Below, piece by piece: positions 55,933 through 64,000 of a DNA stretch of 64,000 bases. The position numbers were made by a program, and so were the translations under genes. The notes below the pieces were generated by a model. The model did no database searches. It was given only the letters and a program-made list of their open reading frames with translations, and was not told where the DNA came from. The stretch lies in the NCBI GenBank assembly GCA_963922205.1, contig CAWUHX010000034.1, positions 434,001 through 498,000 of the forward strand. Reading direction: 5' to 3'. Position 1 is the stretch's first letter; every line of letters begins with the position of its first letter. This stretch comes from Romanomermis culicivorax. Taxonomy: Eukaryota > Nematoda > Enoplea > Mermithida > Mermithidae.

Positions 55933-58900
55933 CTGTAATAGACTTGAAATAGAATAAATTATTAGCTATATCAGAAAGATGTTTGTGATACTGCATACAC
56001 ATGTTAAATAAAGTCTGCGGAACTTTGGCTTTTTTACACTATCGACATTGAAATCTGCTTGAATTTGATGACTTGAACTTTGAACAAGTGTTGAAAACTT
56101 AACCAGATATATCTGTAATAGCTCAGACCAGTTGCCTAACGGAGTAGAAACCTTTTTAGGGGGGGGAGTAGCATAGTGGGGATCAACAAGTGCTGAAAAA
56201 TGCTTTTTTTTCTGGTCATGAAATGGAAAAACGTCTGCCTTAAAAGTGATACGGAGAACCAGAGATACTAGGACGTGTTCACTTTTTCAACCAACTAAAT
56301 CCGATCCGGATCCAAAAAATTTGCTTCATTGAATCCGGATTCAGAAACATGCAATCATTGGATTCAGATCCAGATTCAGAACAGTAGATCAGGAGCTCGT
56401 ATACATACAGCATATGTTTATGCACCAGAGATGTATCGGGTACCCAGACCCGAAACAAGGCCAGAAAATGGCCGATCATTTTGCTGGACCCCGACTCGAT
56501 AATCTTAAAATTTTGGACCCGGACCCAATATTTTCAAAATATGCTAACCGATATAGTGATGCGACGCGAACCATTTCATTGTGTCTCAACCAAAGCATAC
56601 GATTTTGAAATGATGTTGTGTTCTCTCTCTCTCTCTCGCACATCCGTTTCAAGACTCAGTTCCCGAGAAGTTCGACCTTGAATATAATAAGTTCAGAATT
56701 AATCATACCCAAAAATCGAGTGCACTGTGTGGTTTTACATGCGGAGTATCATCATGGAATCTATTTTTTTAAAGTTAAAATTCACCTTTTCCTTAGCTAC
56801 AGTATCCTAAACTTTGGAATTCTACAATTTTTTAGCATTTTATACTATGTATTACATGCGATTCAAGATATCAATGTGTAGAAAATACATAATCCTATAG
56901 TAAAACATTTATTATATAAATGCAGGAGACAATTCTGTTGATTTGGAACAAATTTTTTAATTCTGAACCTCATACGTTACACTTTCTTGAAGTGTCCAAA
57001 AGGAAGTGGAAAAAGGGAAAGATCGTTTGGATCTCTGTTCAGGCACTTTATCGTCGGATGCCGCAGAATATTTTTTTCATCTTTTTCCTAGGCACTGTCC
57101 AACATATTGTGTTAAAATTTTCGTCCGATTTGTTTACCGTCTTGGGAGTTGCACACTGCACTGTCATTCAAATATCTTTTTGAATTCGAATAAATCTTCA
57201 GCCAATAAAACTCTGAGAAAACAGGATTCATTACCTAATACGTGTACATTAGAAGAAAAAATGTGGCATGAAGTCTTGATGACTTTTCATTCATCTAGCT
57301 TTGATGGTTGCTGAACGATATTCTTCAAATGGGAGGTCAGAAATTTTGGAAATTTTCATTAGATTTCGGAAATCGAGTCCTTTCTAGACGTCTATTTACA
57401 GGAAAACGGCAAGTTATTCAGAAGGCCTTTGCCGTATTGGAGGCGCACTACAATATCCTTTAATTTATTTTCATCTGGTTAACATCAAGTGATGTGAAAC
57501 AGGGTACTTTTGACAGTAGACGAATTTCTCACTATTTATAGCATAGGCTGGAGTCAGATAGACGTCATTCACTTTGTATGATTAAACTTGCAGCTTCGAG
57601 TTTCTTCGATTGAATTAATGAAAAGACGAATTTATGTTGCATCTTTTCTGAGACACTCTGTTGCACAACCATTTTGGATAGATTGATAAAATTGTACCAG
57701 TGATTCGATCCAGAGCACCCCATGGGGGGGGGGTATTACCCCCGTCTTAGATTTGAAAATTCATTTACTACCCCCATAAAAACAGATCAGTATACCAAAA
57801 AATTTTGGTAGACTTCATCCTCTCCCCAGTAGGTTATACTAATTCGAGAAAAATTGCAGAATGTGTGATTCTGAGGAATTACTCACTGCTCTTTTTGACA
57901 CATTTACTGGGCAAATGATAATGGGAAAGTATGCAACTTCTGTGCCATATAGCGATTTTTAGGAAAGGATATCAGTACATTAATATACACTACTTGTAGG
58001 AAATCATTATAAATATAATTGGGAGATGAAATAATGACTTATGTATATGTGATTAATAAAAAAATCGCCCCTTGGGAAGAAAAACATTATGTTCTTAAAA
58101 TACTGCCTCTTCATGCTTTCCTTTTCTCCGCTTCTGCGTTGTGCCTTCTGTGCGCGTATGGTTACCCAAGCTGTGGCATACTTTCCTGCTATGAGTTGAG
58201 ACATGTCAGGTCTGCTGAGGTGGGTCAGAAGTGGTACTTGGTTTCAAACTCGTAGTTCATAGTCTAATGGGATTAATAATAGTAAAGTCACATTCAGCAT
58301 CAGGACTTTCAATTGGAAGCACTGTTCCAAGCCTAATCAGCGATGGGATAAGCCCATACTGCTGAAGATGCCGGTTGAAATAATGTTTCCAAACGTATGT
58401 TGTGCCCGATTCTTGAAATGTGCAGGAATCAGTTGGCACAACGGTCTTCGAAGTGTGACTATTGTGTACGTATAATTAGTGCATTAAAGTTGTAGGATTG
58501 GGAGCTGGAAAATGGAGTTGAACCAGTAAATGTTTGTTGACTGTAAAAAGCATAAAGTAGGGGCACTATTCATTTATGTAAGTTCTATGTGCTTAGAGTA
58601 CTACAACTCCCCCCTCCTTGGCAAAAAGTTGAGAGCAAAAAAAAAAGGTCACGGCATATTTCAAGTACTACCCGCAAAATTTACGATTTTACCCCTACCT
58701 AAATTTTCGACCTTGGGGACCTCTGATTCGATCCACATATTTTCTTTTTATTCGTCCAATCTGAACGTTTTCAATGTGTCCTGCAACCCGTTCATGGCAT
58801 ATTCAGTGGCATTAAACAGCATTTTTGTATCAATTTCTAAGATATGCAGACATCGACAGCTTCCAGAACGTTAATTGAACCTGATTGAAATTATAATACA

Positions 58901-59315
58901 TGTGTTGGACATTAGCGGCTAAAGAAAGGAAGAAAAAAATTATGCGGGATCTTATAGGAAGGTGCCCAAAAGAGCTCCAAATGACTTTTTGGAGTGATTT
59001 TGACTTCATTTTTGACACTTTAAAATAGCATAAAAGATATGAAGTAAGAGATTAATGAACATCTGGTTATAGGTTGGGTAACGTCTTTTCTAAGCTATGA
59101 TATTTCGAAACGCGTAAGATACTGAAAAAACCACAAAAAGTAAACTTCGAGATTTTAAAGTAATGTATGCTAATTTTGACTTTTGTACTAAATGAAGCTG
59201 TCGCAATACCCAGCATGTAAAACTACTCAAATTTCATTTCCGGATAAATTATCAACTTCAACTTAGCATTAGGTCAATGTAAAATCGTATCGAATCTCTC
59301 AGGAATAGTGTCTTA
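55933..59315. other. Region upstream of the zinc-finger gene, no confident gene
   Basis: May contain 5' exons of the zinc-finger gene that I could not recognise. 56,280-56,540 is rich in ggatccgg, ggattcag and gggtacccagacccg words, typical of a mobile fragment. 56,620-56,638 is a (tc)n run. A + strand open frame at 57,006-57,314 (102 codons, Cys/His-containing) has no start context or motif and is not called. Confidence 0.4.
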
Positions 59316-60210
59316 CATACCTGGACAATAGGTTTAACTGGATGCAACTCGGTATAAGATGAGGCGACTTCGGTACCAGATGATTTAATTCTCATCACCA
59401 GATCATGTTTTGTGTGTGAACCAATTTTCCCAGCAAAAGCGGGATAGAAGATTTGGAGATAAACCATCAACCACGAAAAACTTGAAAATCAACCAACTAG
59501 GAAATAAACCAACCAACCAACCTATCATGCAACAATCCATTAATCAACCAAGCAACCAAGTTGTCAACCAACCAACAAATTAGGGAACCAATTAACCAAT
59601 AAGATAATTGATGAACCAACGACCAAATAAAACAGCAAATCAGGGAGCCAACCACGCTCTAATGAAGTAACTGGGGAATCAATTAACCAACCACTAACCA
59701 GGTTATGAATCAATCAATCGGCCAACCAACTATTGAACGGAAATCAACTCATCAATTAGGGAATTAGCGGAACAATCAACTAAATCAACGAATTAATCAG
59801 CTAATCAGGAAATCAACCAATGATTCAATCTAGCCACGGAACCAACACAACAATCAAGAAATCAACCAATCAATCAGGAAATCAATGAATGCGATGCACT
59901 AGAAAATGTTGGGATTTTAACCTTCTAAAACGCACAAAAATGCGTTTTTTCAAATTCTCTGACTTTTCTTAGTTCCAGGCATACCTTTTTCTTTGACCTT
60001 CCAGGTTTGCTAAATAAGCTGGCACATCCTAAAAGTGTGTGGGTTCTGAAATAAGCTTGAAAAGCAACTTTGACTGCATTCTGTCTATTTTGCACGAGAT
60101 AACCGTACTATACATCTGGTTCCATGAAAATCACCAAAACGATTCTACAATCAACCAAATTTTTGGGCTGACTGGTACCAGATGAACCAATAGGATTTGT
60201 CCAGGTATGG
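59316..60210. mobile_element. 0.9-kb element, catacctggacaa ends
   Basis: Starts catacctggacaatagg, ends cctatt-complement then tttgtccaggtatg; both flanks are gtgtctta, a perfect 8-bp duplication. A tract of degenerate aacc/atcaacc repeats fills the middle. An apparent splice donor (gtatgtaag) on the - strand at the left end is part of the terminal repeat, not a gene. Confidence 0.9.
59467..59885. repeat. Degenerate (aaccaatc)n tract
   Basis: About 420 bases of irregular aaccaacc, atcaacca and gaaatcaacc units. It lies wholly inside the 59,316-60,210 element, so it was probably amplified within it. Confidence 0.8.
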
Positions 60211-60239
60211 TGTCTTAATGATGTCACACAGAATAGCAT

Positions 60240-62050
60240 CTTCGTTTTTCCTCAAATAGGGTCTCATTGTGGAAAAAAATTTGGGGAATTCAAAACCCAA
60301 AAGATGCATTTCGATGAAATGTAAAAGGTCAAAATCTCAAAATTCTTGACCCTTCGCGCCAGTCATGGGTATGATATTCATAATATTAGTCAGTATTTCG
60401 CCGAAGTTTCTATTCAGGAATGTTTGTTGCAGAGACTCATTTTCTAACGTTTTAGAATTATAAACTCGAAAATTTTGTCGGTGCTCCGAGCCGTAATGAG
60501 AAATAAATAACACTCTATTAGTTTGATTTTAATTCCTTTCTCAATGTTGCAACAGGTTTTTTAAGGTCATTTTAGGGGCCTGGGCTCCTAAAAATTTGGA
60601 AATGGCTCCTAGAATTTTGATTCATATATTTATATTTTAGTGAACTATATTTATTTTCATTCAATTTTAGATTTAAAGTAAGTGTTTTGCAGGATCTAAA
60701 ATCAAAAAAGGTTGAAATTTTTCCGGCGCGAGGCGTAGGGTAAAATAATCATTATTTTCTATCATGCACGGACGTTAGCATATCTACGTTTACTTAAAAA
60801 GTAATGCTCAACAGTTTCTATCAATCAAGTTAGCTCGTCTCATTTTGAAATCGTTAACAGTCAGTATTTCGGGAAAAATAGAGATTTTTCATCCATTCTC
60901 ACAATTTTTCCTCTCGGAGCATGGAATTTTTCATACGTTTGCAAGATGAACTTTTGCGTTTAATAACGATGAAAGTTGAATACATAATTCTAGATTACAA
61001 TTTTAGAATTTCTATTCATGAATATTTGCTGCAGAGATATATTTTCTAACGTTTTAGAATATAAAAACTTGAAAATTTTTTCGGCGCGTCGCGCCGGAAT
61101 GGTGAACAAGTTACACTTCATCAGTTTGATTTTAATTTAATTCTCCACGTTTTAAACGTTCATTTTTCAGCGTTTCAGAAAGTGAAAACCCACGACTCTT
61201 TCCGGCGCTCCGCGCCGGACTCTGAAATGAACGAAGTTGGATAATTCTAATCGGAACCAGAGAAATTTAAATAGAGTGTAAATTCATGAGAACCCTATCG
61301 TTAATATTCTTTTTCTGCTACTGAAGAACACAAATATATTATTCATTGAGTCAATTTGACTGACCTGACTAGAATTTTCTCAATTTTTTCCTTATTTTTG
61401 CAGGTTTCTGACCATACATGCACATGCGGGGGTTTGGGGGGAGGTTTTGACCCCCAGCAGATTTTTATTGACCCCCAGAAGACTCTTGCTGACCCCCAGC
61501 AGATTTGACTCCCCTAGAAATGATTGAGAAGTTGACGAAGGAAAATGATCAAGAGAGAAGAGAAAGTCGTCATGAAAATGGAAATGATGCTGTAGTTTAA
61601 CAATATTTCTAAACAAAGCATGCTTGATTCCAAAAGAGCAACATTAAAACTGTAAAAAGTGCTTTCTAAGCAAATCCTTTCTGAGACCTTTTTTTTCATT
61701 ATCAAGAATGAAAAAAATTTTTGTATTCCACCCCCCGTCCTGGATGACCCCCAGCAGAATTTCTATGCTGTGCATGTATGTTTCTGACTCTAAAAACATC
61801 AAAATGGTATGCTCCTAAAATGCAGAAAAAAGCTTTTGTGGTCACATTATAAATGTTTTCAAGAATGAGGAAGATTTTTGGAAAATGAGAAAAAGGTTTT
61901 GGGAGAGGTTCTCCTGCGGAAAACGTCTTTGAGGAAAAAAGATGTGTGCGAAACAGTTTTTTGTGCACTGACATTTGTGCCATTGGCGCAAAGGGATCAA
62001 AAAATTGGTGCCCATGTTTCAAAAAAAATTTCACCCTGAAAACAACTGAA
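60240..62050. repeat. Hairpin-rich dispersed repeat, copy C
   Basis: Same block order as 34,640-36,940 and 5,860-8,170. Hairpins: cggcgcgtcgcgccgg at 61,082-61,097 and ccggcgctccgcgccgg at 61,202-61,218; worn ones near 60,352, 60,480 and 60,724. The block gttagcatatctacg is at 60,773. Interrupted at 61,413-61,780; the flanking halves join to the same sequence as copy B (caggtt.ctgac..taaaaacatca). No protein coded. Confidence 0.65.
61413..61780. mobile_element. Miniature element, catacatgcaca family
   Basis: Starts catacatgcacatgcggg, ends ctgtgcatgtatg. Both flanking 8-mers are tttctgac, a perfect duplication. gacccccagcaga occurs at least three times inside. Related to 27,940-28,185 and 4,119-4,530 by ends and G/C tracts. 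Confidence 0.93.
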
Positions 62051-62512
62051 AACTTTCAAAAAGTTTAATGTCAAAAGTTTGATAAGAACATGACTAAAGG
62101 AGATACTTTCACCGCACTAATTTGCATAAAAATCGTGCTAGCCTTATTTTATCCGACTACGTCAGTGAAACTCATCGAGAAAACGGTTTATACGATTCGA
62201 AAAGAAATAGGATGCTGCGAGAATTCAGATATTTTTATAGAATTTGTCATGGAGTTTATATTTTTCTTCTTCGGCTACGAATTCTTTCTGACAAATTAAA
62301 TTAAGAATGTCTATAATTGCTTTCTCCTGAAAAAAAGTCGCGTCGCGTAAATTTTTGGCCAAAAAATTGTGCCAACAATGTTTCTGTTCGAATCAAACAC
62401 CGAAAAATAAACTTTCGGTTCCCAATACCGCTGAATGAACAGAGGATACTAACAGTTTCTATTCATTCACCACTCACCAGTGATTGAAATTCTCAAAATC
62501 TGTTGCAATAAT
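62051..62512. other. Spacer, no gene seen
   Basis: AT-rich. Open frames of 60-69 codons at 62,090-62,304 overlap each other and have no recognised motif. Confidence 0.4.
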
Positions 62513-62694
62513 CAGGCACGTAGCCAGTGTTTTTTACAGGGGGAGCACACATTTTTTCACTAAATTTACTGTAAAATTTGCATTTCTAGCAGGACTTCGT
62601 TCTTGAAGGAAAAAACCTTTGCTTTTTTAACATTTAAAGAACTTCGAGGGAAGGCTATGGTCCCTAAACCCCAACCCCCCTGCCTACAGGCCTG
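62513..62694. mobile_element. Miniature element, caggcacgtagccag family (copy 2)
   Basis: Starts caggcacgtagccag, ends ctgcctacaggcctg; flanks gcaataat and gtgataat (6 of 8). Closely similar in length and interior to 34,845-35,028. The terminal sequence is of hAT type. Confidence 0.82.
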
Positions 62695-64000
62695 GTGATA
62701 ATACAAATGTACTATTCGAATAGAATTAGCTTGCGTTCGAGACAAATAAAAGTAGTTAATATTCTACTCAGGGTTGGCAAGGCTTTGGTTTTTTTAAAAA
62801 AACTAAAAAATCGGGAATCCCTGTTTTTTTGGATTTTTTCCGAAATCACTAGGAAACTGTTTTTCCACATTAGCCGATCTTCTTGATACGTATATGTATT
62901 GGTGTCTATCTAAGTCACCAAAACGATTTATTAGGTTGAATTGACTTCACTACTAAGTAGAAAAAAATCGTATTTTTACGACACATTTTGAAGACATTAG
63001 TAGTTTGCTCTCACACAAAAAAATTAGACGCTTAATCTTTCGTAGAGTGTATTTCGAGCTCACGGGATGACATCCAAATTATCAACGAAGTTTTATAAAA
63101 TATGGTTGGGTAACATTTTGAATTTAAAGTTGCAGTAAGCTTTTTAATTTTCTTAGCTCGAAATTTCAAAATATAAATAGGATAACAAGAAAATTTTATA
63201 CAGATCAGTTAAGCATAATCGAACCCACTGTTTTTTTTTGTATGAGACAAAGATTTTTGTCTCCGTACCAGGCTTTTTCGCACCAGGCGTTCCGCACCTT
63301 GCGGAAATCGATCAGAAAAATTTCCGCACCATTATTAAAAACCACCAGAACATCAAAAAAGTTTCCGTTCCGTGAGGAAAACTCTCCAAAAATTTTCTGC
63401 ACGACCCCAAAAAATCCGCACTGTGCGGAAAAAACCTTGCCCCATCAGGGTTTTTTCTCGACAGGCCATTTGGCTCCTAAGGTCGAAATTTTACATGCTA
63501 ATAGGAATTTCAACGAGCCAAGCCCACATAACAGATCAATCATTTTGAATAAATTCTTAATCACACACAGTATAATAAGGCTCACAAATTGGATCAGTCA
63601 TTATTCAAATCAACCATCAGTTTTTTCGCACAAGCCAGGCTGATCTGTAAGTTGGGAAAAAATTTGGTTGCACAGATTAATTTTTAGTTGCTCACTCTGA
63701 ATTTGATAAATTCGCTTAATTTCATCAGAAAATGATTAAAAGTTACTTCCCTTGTATTTCATTCACTTCGCATCAGTTCCTGACTTTCAAAATCGAATTT
63801 CTTGAGTTTTGGGTGAGAAATCAAAAGTCTGGCTAAAGTAACTTGTTCGGTGCCTAGCGCCGAAAAATTTTGATTTCGAGGCCTCTAAAATGTCGGAAAA
63901 TGCATTTGTCAGCACATTCTACTGCAACTGCCGATGACCGATCTTTTCATCATTTGATTGGCGGAAGAGGTCAAACATTTTACCTCCATTTTGGATCTTA
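62695..64000. other. Right flank: repeats, no gene seen
   Basis: 63,260-63,480 has short palindromes gcaccttgcgg and ccgcactgtgcgg within ttttcgcacc-type words, probably another small element. 63,640-63,900 matches the reverse complement of 5,850-6,090 (ggttgcacagatta, tgtatttcatt, ttgagttttgg), a reversed partial copy (D) of the hairpin-rich repeat, with a worn hairpin at 63,848-63,862. Confidence 0.45.

Noticed and set aside
57006-57314. + strand open frame of 102 codons
   Set aside because: Looks mildly protein-like but has no splice or start context, no motif, and overlaps an equally long frame.
59258-59470. Apparent - strand exon with a good gtatgt donor
   Set aside because: The donor is part of the terminal repeat of the element at 59,316-60,210, shown by its perfect 8-bp duplication.

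Overview
The window reads as AT-rich nuclear DNA of an invertebrate animal. Two host genes with many short introns sit in a region packed with transposable elements. I could not name the species. Coordinates for the multi-exon genes come from reading splice sites and codon phase by eye, not from alignment to a database.

Left third (about 1-18,080): a decayed Polinton/Maverick, the virus-like DNA transposon family. It is bounded by inverted repeats of 1.6-1.7 kb. On the + strand it carries, in order, a packaging ATPase, a short unknown gene, two small genes typical of these elements, a chromodomain integrase, an adenovirus-type cysteine protease, a small membrane protein, the penton-type minor capsid protein, a small basic/hydrophobic core-type protein and the double jelly-roll major capsid protein. 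Most are broken by stops and frameshifts. No DNA polymerase B is visible. Where it would be expected (2,677-9,180) lies a 6.5-kb inserted block with its own imperfect inverted ends, a two-exon unknown gene on the - strand, and nested repeats.

Middle (18,190-28,890): a tyrosine-recombinase (DIRS/Ngaro-like) retroelement is split by a Ty3/Gypsy-type LTR retrotransposon (19,461-27,436, both LTRs present). That element is itself interrupted by small inverted-repeat elements and a cysteine-rich, envelope-like fragment. Another small element sits inside the recombinase gene. From 28,890 to 37,000 there are a tRNA-Thr-like gene, a fold-back repeat cluster, a minisatellite and more nested miniature elements.

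Right half (38,257-55,932): two tandem host genes on the - strand. One encodes a serine/threonine kinase of the DAPK/STK17 (DRAK) type. The other is an 18-exon gene for a C2H2 zinc-finger protein with about 21 fingers, whose splice phases agree at every junction. At least five transposable elements lie in its introns. From 56,000 to 64,000 I see only repeats.

Two themes run through the window. First, several different miniature families begin CATAC(A/C)TG, end in the complement, and are flanked by 8-bp duplications. Second, a short GC-rich hairpin (GGCGC-3 nt-GCGCC) recurs about 20 times inside otherwise unrelated elements.
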